This document shows positions 1-5,142 of a stretch of DNA of 8,050 nucleotides, piece after piece. Each line of letters starts with the position of its first letter. Position 1 is the stretch's first letter. The position numbers were made by a program, and so were the translations under genes. Origin of the DNA: Pseudomonadota bacterium (lineage in GTDB: Bacteria > Pseudomonadota > Alphaproteobacteria > Sphingomonadales > Sphingomonadaceae); assembly GCA_023387085.1 (NCBI GenBank), contig JAEWIL010000160.1:1-8050 (forward strand), given 5' to 3'. The notes beneath the pieces were generated by a model. It did no database searches. It saw only the letters and a program-made list of their open reading frames with translations, and was not told the origin of the DNA.

Positions 1-24
1 CCCCATCGCTGCGCGACAGGGAGG
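1..24. repeat. End of an interspersed palindromic repeat (cut by the window edge)
   Basis: The first 24 bases are, in reverse complement, nearly the same as 7943-7966 (two mismatches by eye). They also continue the sequence on which the window ends: CCCATCGCT occurs at 2-10 and at 8042-8050 in the same orientation. They therefore look like the terminal arm of the same GC-rich repeat seen after ahpF. The repeat type is inferred from this self-match; no coding potential is seen. Confidence 0.6.
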
Positions 25-37
25 ATCGTATCTTGCA

Positions 38-112
38 TCGTCACCCCGGACTTGATCCGGGGTCCATGACGGCGGCGCTACACTGGATCCCGGATCAAGT
101 CCGGGATGACGA
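38..112. repeat. Palindromic intergenic repeat, CCGGACTTGATCCGG family
   Basis: Two 29-base arms (38-66 and 84-112) are inverted copies of each other with two mismatches, separated by 17 bases. Each arm is itself a small hairpin with a core of the form CCCGGA-N5-TCCGGG. This arm-within-arm design is the structure of REP/BIME-type elements, and this motif is familiar from sphingomonad intergenic regions. An open frame runs across it, but the reading is an artefact of the repeat. Confidence 0.8.
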
Positions 113-152
113 AGGTCTGCAAACGACCGGAAGCGGACCTTCCGATTTTCGT

Positions 153-249
153 CACCCTGAACTTGTTTCAGGGTCCATGGCCTGCCGTTTCCTTCGCCGC
201 AGCGCTAGACGAGAGCTCAGACCATGGATGCTGAAACAAGTTCAGCATG
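153..249. repeat. Palindromic intergenic repeat, CTGAACTTGTTTCAG family
   Basis: Arms at 153-180 and 222-249 are inverted copies separated by 41 bases. Each arm is a hairpin. The left has a stem closed by CCC/GGG around TGAACTTGTTTCA; the right has the same core closed by TGC/GCA. The four differences between arms fall in pairs that keep each small stem intact. Together with 1-24 and 38-112 this fills the first 305 bases, where I see no gene. Confidence 0.75.
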
Positions 250-305
250 CCGAGGTTTCAAGGCAGCTTCCACCCCAAAGCGGACCCCGACATTCCGCCG
301 CCAGG

Positions 306-444
306 CTAAACCCGCCCCGGCGCCCGGGCGCGCACGAAATTCTCGAGCGCGGTGAACAGCATCGCGCGCGCGTCGCTGCCCAGCATCTCGCCGGTCAGGC
401 CGTCGAAGCGCACGCGGTCGCCGCGACCGGCTGCGGTTACGATG
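306..444 (-). pseudogene. Truncated duplicate of the 3' end of the 1396-1818 gene
   Basis: Bases 307-444 match 1397-1534 with four differences (at 327, 352, 353 and 432), about 97% identity. In the minus strand this is the last 45 codons of the hypothetical gene at 1396-1818 (its residues 96-140) and a stop codon, TAG here instead of TAA. Two differences are silent; the adjacent pair at 352-353 changes Gly126 to Thr. Similarity ends abruptly at 444, so there is no start codon or ribosome site and the remnant should not be translated alone. It lies 21 bases beyond the stop of the TonB-domain gene, so the two copies form direct repeats bracketing that gene. Confidence 0.85.
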
Positions 445-465
445 TCAGTGAGCGGTCAGCGACTG

Positions 466-1293
466 TCAGCGCGACACCCGCCAACGAACGAGGCTGATAA
501 AGAAGCCTGCGACCGCTTTGCCTTCCGCATCACGAGCCGGCGTGAAGGCGGCGCGAGCCAACGCAAGCATACATGTTTGCTTGTCCAGAGTCTGAAATCC
601 CGAACTGGCAATAATACGACATTGGGTTACTGCGCCACGGGCGTCGACATTCAACAAGAAGGCGGTCGTGCCTTCATTTTTGTTGACGAAATCGGCGCGC
701 GGATAATCGTTAGTCGTCGCCCATTGGCTGACATTATTCGACGGCTCGGCGCGTTTCGATAGCGAACGGATTTGCTGGGCGTCGAAGCCCCAACCCGCCC
801 AAAGGTCATCCTCGCATTTTTCGAGAGCCTTGGTCGCTTCGGCGATATTCTTCAGTTCAAGTGTAAGATCGAGATTTCTCGCCGCTGTAAGGTGGAGGCG
901 GTCGCCCTCGCGCATGTTGTTGAACAGGAGTCCGTCTGGATCATGCCACGCGAACCTCGCTTCGCCTTTCGTGACGGCGTATGATTCAAATTTGAAGTGA
1001 CGAGCGTCATCCTGGCCTAGCGCAATTTCGATGGTCTTCATCGACGAATGCAAAGGTAGAGCGGAGCCGTAAAGCGCCCACTGATAGCCGTCGAAAGTCC
1101 AGTCCCGACTGATAGTCAGGCGGTAAGGCTGACCCGTCTCGCTAAAATGGCGGATAAGCCGACATTCCGTGCTACCGTAATCAACCTCCCATCGGCCTTG
1201 GGCAGGCGTTTGCCTTTCCGACGAAAACGCGCCTGTAGGTTCGGCAGTTTGGAACGCAAATGCCAAGGCGATGAGGGTGCCGAAGATAGCCAT
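466..1293 (-). CDS. Exported protein with C-terminal TonB-like domain
   Basis: This encodes 275 residues. Residues 1-15 are hydrophobic (MAIFGTLIALAFAFQ), suggesting a signal peptide or membrane anchor, although the usual basic n-region is missing. Residues about 25-190 form a domain I do not recognise. Residues about 195-275 match the TonB C-terminal fold: a YP near the start, EGTTAFLLNVDARG, a C-rII-SSG stretch, LDKQTC, FTPARD and a final VRW. Many sphingomonad proteins carry this domain without acting as energy transducers; no proline-rich linker is present, so a true TonB role is doubtful. An in-frame TAG lies eight codons upstream and the ATG at 1293 is the first start, with a weak AGG six bases before it. 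Local GC is lower than in neighbours (63/120 at 601-720, 32/60 at 1021-1080, though 37/60 at 901-960), and the gene is bracketed by a 138-bp direct repeat, which suggests acquisition. Confidence 0.75.
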   Translation of the reverse strand: MAIFGTLIALAFAFQTAEPTGAFSSERQTPAQGRWEVDYGSTECRLIRHFSETGQPYRLTISRDWTFDGYQWALYGSALPLHSSMKTIEIALGQDDARHFKFESYAVTKGEARFAWHDPDGLLFNNMREGDRLHLTAARNLDLTLELKNIAEATKALEKCEDDLWAGWGFDAQQIRSLSKRAEPSNNVSQWATTNDYPRADFVNKNEGTTAFLLNVDARGAVTQCRIIASSGFQTLDKQTCMLALARAAFTPARDAEGKAVAGFFISLVRWRVSR

Positions 1294-1395
1294 GAATAAC
1301 CTAATAGCATGTTGCTAGTTGGGCGCCAGTACTGGTCGCCTCGTACCGAAAGCAGCGTTTAAGCGTTCGATATGCGCCGCAGATCGGACGTTGAA

Positions 1396-1818
1396 TTAAA
1401 CCCGCCCCGGCGCCCGCGCGCGCACGAAATTCTCGAGCGCGCCGAACAGCATCGCGCGCGCGTCGCTGCCCAGCATCTCGCCGGTCAGGCCGTCGAAGCG
1501 CACGCGGTCGCCGCGACCGGCGGCGGTTACGATGGCGGCAAGCAGGCCCTCGTCGAAGCTCAGGCGCGGACAGCAGGGCGGAGCGACGGCGAAGGGGTCG
1601 GGCCAGATATGGCCGATGGCCTCGACCACCAGCCGGTAGCGCCGCGCCGCGAGGATGTTGCCCCAGCGCCGTCCGAGTTCGGGCATCGGATCGCGCCCGC
1701 TCCTGCGGCAGAGGATGCAGTAACGCAGCGCGAGCACGGCCTGCGCGGCATCGACGGGCAGATCGCGGATCAGCGGTTGTTCGGTGAATTTCCGGACCAG
1801 ATCGCTGCTGCCTTGCAT
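1396..1818 (-). CDS. Conserved-looking hypothetical protein with CxxC and CC motifs
   Basis: This encodes 140 residues of unknown function; I do not recognise the family. It appears soluble, with no signal peptide or membrane segment. Visible features are C34-x2-C37 (in YCILCRR), an adjacent C82-C83 pair in PPCCP, an Arg-rich middle and a helical C-terminal third. Four cysteines in two pairs could bind a metal or form disulfides, but that is inference. The start at 1818 is chosen because GGGAG lies five bases upstream; longer in-frame starts (up to 1959) would run through a terminator-like hairpin. Codon use is typical of the high-GC neighbours. The last 45 codons are duplicated at 306-444, so the present 3' end may be a recombinant. 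Its leader holds a hairpin followed by a T-run (1864-1912). Confidence 0.75.
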   Translation of the reverse strand: MQGSSDLVRKFTEQPLIRDLPVDAAQAVLALRYCILCRRSGRDPMPELGRRWGNILAARRYRLVVEAIGHIWPDPFAVAPPCCPRLSFDEGLLAAIVTAAGRGDRVRFDGLTGEMLGSDARAMLFGALENFVRARAPGRV

Positions 1819-1863
1819 GATATCTCCCTTGGTGGTCCGCTGTGCCCGGTCCGCTCCCGTCAT

Positions 1864-1912
1864 AAAAAGATGCCGGCCGCTCGAGTGCGCCTGAAAGATG
1901 CAGCGGCCGGCA
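1864..1912 (-). terminator. Terminator-like hairpin in the leader of the hypothetical gene
   Basis: A perfect 11-bp inverted repeat (TGCCGGCCGCT at 1871-1881 and its complement at 1902-1912) with a 20-base loop is followed on the minus strand by TCTTTTTATG. This has the form of an intrinsic terminator pointing left. It sits about 45 bases upstream of the ATG at 1818. It may be a second stop for transcription coming from bfr, or an attenuator if a promoter lies at about 1913-1960. I see no convincing promoter there, so the second reading is speculative. Confidence 0.6.
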
Positions 1913-1960
1913 GGAGGGGACCGCCCTATCTTGCTATTGCTAATTAATCGCAAATACAAG

Positions 1961-1986
1961 CGAAAAAGGAGGCGCTCGAAAGCGCC
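1961..1986 (-). terminator. Intrinsic terminator downstream of bfr
   Basis: On the minus strand GGCGCT-TTCG-AGCGCC forms a perfect 6-bp stem closed by a stable UUCG-type tetraloop, followed by TCCTTTTT. It lies about 110 bases past the bfr stop codon, beyond the palindromic repeat, and points the right way to end the bfr transcript. The stem is short, but loop and T-run support the call. Confidence 0.7.
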
Positions 1987-2013
1987 CCTGAAAATCCGTC
2001 GATTTTGCCGATT

Positions 2014-2088
2014 TCGTCATACCCGCGAAGGCCGGCATCCGTCGTCGCGGCGTCGCGCGCCGGCGGGTCGCCGCCTTTGCGGGATGGA
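2014..2088. repeat. Palindromic intergenic repeat, CCCGCGAAGGC family
   Basis: The left arm at 2014-2040 is the widespread motif CATACCCGCGAAGGCCGGC, which reads PAFAGMT in one minus-strand frame, a common false translation of this repeat. A diverged, shorter inverted arm lies at 2069-2088 (CGCCGCCTTTGCGGGATGGA). It occupies the space between the bfr stop codon and the bfr terminator, so it would be transcribed at the 3' end of bfr mRNA. Confidence 0.7.
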
Positions 2089-2097
2089 GGGATTCGC

Positions 2098-2580
2098 TCA
2101 GTCGTCGCTCACCGGCTTCGACTGCAACTGGATGTAATTTTCGATGCCCATGCGTTCGATCATCTCGAACTGCTTCTCGAGCTCGTCGACATGATGCTCC
2201 TCGCTTTCCAGGATATCGGAGAAGAGATCGCGGCTGACATAGTCGCGCACACTCTCGCAATGGGCGATGGCATCCTTCAGCAGCGGGATCGCCTCTTCCT
2301 CGACCGCGAGATCGGCGCGCAGGATTTCCTCGACCGTCTCGCCGACCCGCAGCCGGCCGAGCAGCTGGAAGTTGGGAAGGCCGCCAAGGAAGAGGATGCG
2401 GTCCGCCAGCTTGTCGGCGTGCTTCATCTCGTCGATCGACTCTTCGCGCTCGAACGCCGCGAGCCGCGCGACGCCCCAATTGTCGAGCATGCGATAATGC
2501 AGCCAATATTGGTTGATCGCGGTCAGCTCGTTCTTGAGCGCCTCGTTCAGATAATCGATGACTTTTGCGTCGCCCTTCAT
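2098..2580 (-). CDS. bfr: Bacterioferritin (haem-containing iron-storage protein)
   Basis: This encodes 160 residues, the normal length for Bfr. The protein forms a 24-subunit cytoplasmic shell that oxidises Fe(II) and stores it as a ferric mineral, with haem between subunit pairs. Numbered from MKGDAK, all ferroxidase ligands are present: Glu18, Glu51, His54, Glu94, Glu127 and His130. The haem ligand Met52 is present within ESIDEMKHAD, so this is the haem-binding type. The start at 2580 is preferred over an ATG 15 bases upstream because AGGA lies six bases before it and the family begins MKGD; the upstream ATG has no ribosome site. It is preceded by bfd in the same direction with a 98-base gap that contains its own promoter-like sequence, so it may be made both alone and with bfd. 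A terminator follows at 1961-1986. Confidence 0.97.
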   Translation of the reverse strand: MKGDAKVIDYLNEALKNELTAINQYWLHYRMLDNWGVARLAAFEREESIDEMKHADKLADRILFLGGLPNFQLLGRLRVGETVEEILRADLAVEEEAIPLLKDAIAHCESVRDYVSRDLFSDILESEEHHVDELEKQFEMIERMGIENYIQLQSKPVSDD

Positions 2581-2619
2581 GGTCTGTCCTGTCATTTTGT
2601 CTTGGAATGGAGTGGACGC

Positions 2620-2649
2620 ATTATAGGCGCCGCAGCCCCGTCAGGCCAA
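2620..2649 (-). promoter_or_regulatory. Predicted bfr promoter
   Basis: On the minus strand TTGGCC (2649-2644) is followed after 18 bases by a consensus TATAAT (2625-2620). The -10 match is perfect and unusual in this GC-rich sequence. The predicted start near 2613 gives a leader of about 33 bases ending in the AGGA of bfr. It lies wholly between bfd and bfr, which implies that bfr can be transcribed independently of bfd. Confidence 0.65.
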
Positions 2650-2678
2650 GGTCAAAAATGGCGGAAAACCAAGAAAAA

Positions 2679-2852
2679 TCAGGCGCTAGCGGCGACGTCG
2701 CTGATGATATTGCGAGCGAATGACAGGCACTGGCCGCACTTGGGTTTGCGACCCAGTTGCGCATAGGCGGCCTTGGCGCACCGCAATTGGCCGCCCTTCG
2801 CCACGTCGCGCAGATCGCGTTCCCTTATTGCGTTGCAGACACAGACGACCAT
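2679..2852 (-). CDS. bfd: Bacterioferritin-associated ferredoxin
   Basis: This encodes 57 residues of the BFD-like [2Fe-2S] family. Known Bfd proteins dock on bacterioferritin near the haem and pass electrons that reduce the mineral core so iron is released. Cysteines at 4, 6, 39 and 42 give the family pattern C-x-C-x32-C-x2-C (VCVCNAI near the start and KCGQC later); Cys25 is extra. The ATG at 2852 is chosen because the family begins one to three residues before the first CxC and because AAGGA lies seven bases upstream. A longer in-frame reading to 3041 has no support. It is the upstream neighbour of bfr, as expected for functional partners. Paired inverted repeats at 2890-2929, and a weaker one over its ribosome site, suggest iron-dependent control. 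Confidence 0.93.
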   Translation of the reverse strand: MVVCVCNAIRERDLRDVAKGGQLRCAKAAYAQLGRKPKCGQCLSFARNIISDVAASA

Positions 2853-2853
2853 G

Positions 2854-2929
2854 TGCGAATCCTTCTCAACAAGACCCAGATAAGGATAGTGCGACGGATT
2901 CGCAATAGTTAAGATGCGACTGACTCGCA
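2854..2929 (-). promoter_or_regulatory. Candidate iron-regulator operators upstream of bfd
   Basis: Two perfect TGCGA-N5-TCGCA inverted repeats occur at 2890-2904 (TGCGACGGATTCGCA) and 2915-2929 (TGCGACTGACTCGCA), with centres 25 bp apart. A third copy with one arm mismatch (TGCGAATCCTTCTCA) lies at 2854-2868, overlapping the bfd ribosome site. Form and spacing resemble GC-rich Fur boxes of the type TGCGAAT-N-ATTCGCA. The repeats are seen directly; assignment to Fur or another iron regulator is inference from the gene they precede. They also lie within the bfd/purS divergent region but are closer to bfd. Confidence 0.55.
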
Positions 2930-2963
2930 CTCCGAAAAGCGGGATTTTTCGTCGTGGCGCCCC

Positions 2964-2992
2964 TTGCCCGAAATGCGATTCGCGGGCATAGG
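2964..2992 (+). promoter_or_regulatory. Possible purS-purQ promoter
   Basis: TTGCCC (2964-2969) and CATAGG (2987-2992) are separated by 17 bases. Both elements are only partial matches to consensus. The leader to the purS ATG would be about 55 bases. No purine riboswitch or PurR-type operator was recognised in it. This is a weak call resting mainly on spacing. Confidence 0.3.
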
Positions 2993-3052
2993 CGCGCCCA
3001 TCTTCCCACGCCCCCGATGTTCCCAAGCCTTCAAGACGCAAAGGTCCGCCCC

Positions 3053-3283
3053 ATGAAAGTGAATGTCTATGTGACGCTCAAGCCGGGGGTTCTCGACCCG
3101 CAGGGCAAGGCGATCCATCATGCGCTCGAAGGGCTGGGTTTCGGCGGCGTCGCCGACGTCCGCGCCGGCCGTTTCATCGAACTCGACGTCGCCGACGGGA
3201 CGAGCGATGCCGATCTCGACGCGATGTGCGCGAAGCTGCTCGCCAATACGGTGATCGAAAACTACCGCATCGAACGTCCCTGA
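3053..3283 (+). CDS. purS: Phosphoribosylformylglycinamidine synthase subunit PurS
   Basis: This encodes 76 residues, the usual size for PurS. With PurQ and the small form of PurL it makes FGAM synthetase, which converts FGAR, glutamine and ATP to FGAM in de novo purine synthesis; PurS bridges the two larger subunits and helps ammonia channelling. The family pattern is clear: MKVNVYVTLKPGVLDPQGKA at the start, then ALEGLGF, a DVRAGRFIELDV strand and a C-terminal LANTVIENYRIE. AAGG lies eight bases before the ATG. purQ starts 17 bases after the stop, so the two are almost certainly co-transcribed. The presence of PurS implies the three-subunit form of the enzyme; purL is not in this window. 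Confidence 0.96.
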   Translation: MKVNVYVTLKPGVLDPQGKAIHHALEGLGFGGVADVRAGRFIELDVADGTSDADLDAMCAKLLANTVIENYRIERP

Positions 3284-3300
3284 TTTCGAGGAGAAGAGCC

Positions 3301-3966
3301 ATGAAGACCGCCGTCATCGTCTTTCCCGGCTCGAATTGCGACCGCGACATGGCCGTCGCGCTCGAACAGGTTGCGGGCAGGGCGCCCGCGATGGTGTGGC
3401 ACCGCGAGACCGAACTGCCGGACGGGGTCGACTTCATCGCGCTCCCCGGCGGCTTCTCCTATGGCGATTATCTGCGCTCGGGCGCGATGGCGGCGCGCTC
3501 GCCGATCCTGCGCGCGGTCGCCGATGCCGCGGGCCGCGGCGTACCCGTGCTCGGCGTGTGCAACGGGTTCCAGGTGTTGACCGAGGCGCAGTTGCTGCCG
3601 GGCGCGCTGATGCGCAACGCGGGGCTCAATTTCGTCTGCCGCAGCGTGCCGCTCAAGGTCGAGAACAGCCAGTCGCTGTTCACCGCGAGCTACAATGCGG
3701 GTGAGGAGATCAGCATCCCGGTCGCGCATCACGACGGCAATTATTTCGCCGACGCCGCGACGCTCGACCGGATCGAGGGCGAGGGACGCGTCGCCTTCCG
3801 CTACGCCGACAGCGTCAACGGTTCGGCGCGCAACATCGCTGGCGTCTTGAACGATGCGGGCAATGTGCTGGGCATGATGCCGCACCCCGAGCGCGCGATC
3901 GACCGCGCGCATGGCGGCACCGACGGTCTACGCCTGTTCGAGGCCGCGCTCGGCGTCCTCGCCTGA
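3301..3966 (+). CDS. purQ: Phosphoribosylformylglycinamidine synthase subunit PurQ (glutaminase)
   Basis: This encodes 221 residues of a class I glutamine amidotransferase. It hydrolyses glutamine and supplies ammonia to PurL in the FGAM synthetase complex. The catalytic triad is intact: nucleophile Cys87 in GVCNGFQ, and His195 and Glu197 in PHPER. Other hallmarks are VFPGSNCDRD near the N-terminus, LPGGFSYGDYLRSGA at 48-62 (oxyanion-side loop) and HHDGNY at 143-148. A strong GAGGAG precedes the ATG by eight bases. Its last 39 bases overlap the 3' end of the convergent membrane-protein gene, so the two transcripts are complementary at their ends. No separate terminator is evident. Confidence 0.97.
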   Translation: MKTAVIVFPGSNCDRDMAVALEQVAGRAPAMVWHRETELPDGVDFIALPGGFSYGDYLRSGAMAARSPILRAVADAAGRGVPVLGVCNGFQVLTEAQLLPGALMRNAGLNFVCRSVPLKVENSQSLFTASYNAGEEISIPVAHHDGNYFADAATLDRIEGEGRVAFRYADSVNGSARNIAGVLNDAGNVLGMMPHPERAIDRAHGGTDGLRLFEAALGVLA

Positions 3967-4314
3967 CGCCGGGGCGGCGGGGGCAACCACCTTCGGTTGC
4001 AGCCAGCGCCCGACAAGCAGCAATATCGTGGGCCAGAACATCGTATTCCAGATGTCGTGCCAGTGCGCCGCGTCGGGCTGGACGTTCGTTTCGGCATATT
4101 CGGCGGTGAGGTCGAGCAGCTCCCCGCCGCAGGCCATCGCAAGGACCGCCAGCCAAGCGACAAGCGAGCCGCCGCGCCCGCGCCACGCCAGCCGCACGAT
4201 CAGGAACAACGTCATCCCGAAATAGATGTGGAGCGCATCCTTATCGAGGCCCGTGGCCTCGACAACCGACACTTTCCTCGCCTCGAACAGAGAGGCGAGT
4301 TCGATCAGGGTCAT
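3928..4314 (-). CDS. Small multipass membrane protein, function unknown
   Basis: This encodes 128 residues with three likely membrane helices, at about 27-44, 50-68 and 88-105, and a polar, Ala/Pro-rich C-terminal tail. Between helices 2 and 3 is a polar conserved-looking stretch: GGELLDLTAEYAE (63-75) followed by HWHDIWNTMFWP (84-95). The arrangement of an acidic residue at the end of one helix and D-x2-N at the start of the next faintly recalls VanZ-like proteins, but this is a weak resemblance and I do not assign the family. The ATG lies six bases after the stop of the transporter gene upstream, so translation is probably coupled; AAGG is eleven bases before it, inside the transporter's last codons. 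Its end overlaps purQ on the other strand by 39 bases. Confidence 0.75.
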   Translation of the reverse strand: MTLIELASLFEARKVSVVEATGLDKDALHIYFGMTLFLIVRLAWRGRGGSLVAWLAVLAMACGGELLDLTAEYAETNVQPDAAHWHDIWNTMFWPTILLLVGRWLQPKVVAPAAPASGEDAERGLEQA

Positions 4315-4320
4315 GATGCG

Positions 4321-5070
4321 TTAAACCTTGGCGCCAAACGGGTTGAAATCGGTGCCTTCGTCGAACACGTCGACACCCTCGCGGCGCTTCAACGCTCCGA
4401 CCACCAGATAGGTTGCCGGCGTGAGCGCGGCTTCCCATGCCGTCTTGATGAACCATTGCGACAGCACGACCTCGTACAGCTGCTCGGGTGGCCAGCCCGC
4501 CAGCCCGTAAAAGGCCAGCGGGTAGAAGATCATGCTGTCGAGCCCCTGACCGACCACGGTCGAGCCGATCGTACGCATCCAGAGGTGTCGGCCGCCCGTC
4601 CAGATCTTCATGCGGGCGAGAACATAGCTGTTGGCGAACTCCCCGGCCCAGAAGGCGGTCATCGAGGCGATGACGATGCGCCAGCTGTTGCCAAAGACGA
4701 ATTCGTAGGAAGCTTGTCCCGGCCATCCCGCGGCGGGCGGCAGCGCCACGACGACCCATGCCATGAACGCCATGAAAGCCAGCGCGGCAAAGCCGGTCCA
4801 GATCACACGGCGGGCGCGTGCATAACCATAAACCTCGGTCAGCACGTCGCCGATGATGTAGCTGATCGGGAAAAAAAGAACGCCCGCTCCGAACGCCCAC
4901 TGCTGTCCGCCGGGCAGGGTAATATAGCTGGGTTTCGACGCGCCGATGATGTTGCTCAGCAGCAAGATCGCGACGAAAGCCGCCATCATCAGGTCGTAAT
5001 AGCGAAAATGCCTGACGGCCGACGCGCTGACCTGCTCGGGCTTGTCGGAAGGATTGGGTGTCTGGGTCAT
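4321..5070 (-). CDS. yhhQ: Queuosine precursor transporter, YhhQ family
   Basis: This encodes 249 residues, an inner-membrane protein with about six helices. YhhQ-family transporters import queuosine precursors (preQ0/preQ1) for modification of the wobble base in tRNAs with GUN anticodons. Family signatures are present: YYDLMMAAFVAILLLSNIIG around 24-43, ISYIIGDVLTEVYGYARARR at 69-88, EFANSYVLARMK at 144-155 and RTIGSTVVGQGLDSMIFYP at 166-184. The ATG at 5070 is preferred; a TTG at 5106 would add twelve residues but has no better ribosome site, and neither start has a strong one. The small membrane protein gene follows by six bases, so they form a likely operon. A preQ1 riboswitch was looked for upstream and not seen. 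Only 72 bases separate it from the divergent tRNA gene. Confidence 0.9.
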   Translation of the reverse strand: MTQTPNPSDKPEQVSASAVRHFRYYDLMMAAFVAILLLSNIIGASKPSYITLPGGQQWAFGAGVLFFPISYIIGDVLTEVYGYARARRVIWTGFAALAFMAFMAWVVVALPPAAGWPGQASYEFVFGNSWRIVIASMTAFWAGEFANSYVLARMKIWTGGRHLWMRTIGSTVVGQGLDSMIFYPLAFYGLAGWPPEQLYEVVLSQWFIKTAWEAALTPATYLVVGALKRREGVDVFDEGTDFNPFGAKV

Positions 5071-5091
5071 CGCTGCGCTGCTTAACCTGCT

Positions 5092-5119
5092 TTGCAGCCC
5101 GCGCAAACCACGCTATTCG
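5092..5119 (+). promoter_or_regulatory. Possible tRNA-Arg promoter
   Basis: TTGCAG (5092-5097) and TATTCG (5114-5119) are 16 bases apart and would start transcription about 17 bases before the tRNA. The match is moderate. The yhhQ start at 5070 lies on the opposite strand, so the two promoters must share this 72-base gap. Confidence 0.35.
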
Positions 5120-5142
5120 CGCGGGCCACAGCCTTGGTGCAC

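Noticed and set aside
38..249. Repeats that might be a CRISPR array
   Set aside because: There are only two different inverted-repeat elements, not regularly spaced direct repeats with unique spacers, and no cas genes.
33..497. Open plus-strand frame of 154 codons at the left end
   Set aside because: It runs through two palindromic repeats and antisense to the duplicated gene end; the reading is typical of translated repeats.
2581..2595. bfr start five codons earlier at 2595
   Set aside because: It has no ribosome site and the family starts at MKGD, which has AGGA upstream.
2005..2766. 253-codon plus-strand frame opposite bfr and bfd
   Set aside because: It is antisense to bfr, whose ligand residues are all intact, and is a by-product of G/C-biased codons.
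3262..3912. 216-codon minus-strand frame opposite purQ
   Set aside because: It lies wholly within purQ, which has a complete catalytic triad; no family features are seen in the antisense reading.
3997..5085. 362-codon plus-strand frame opposite yhhQ
   Set aside because: It is antisense to two membrane-protein genes with clear hydrophobic helices; the reading is charged and low-complexity, as expected for a shadow frame.
5071..5142. preQ1 riboswitch before yhhQ
   Set aside because: I looked for the short stem and A-rich tail of a preQ1 aptamer and found none in the 72-base gap.
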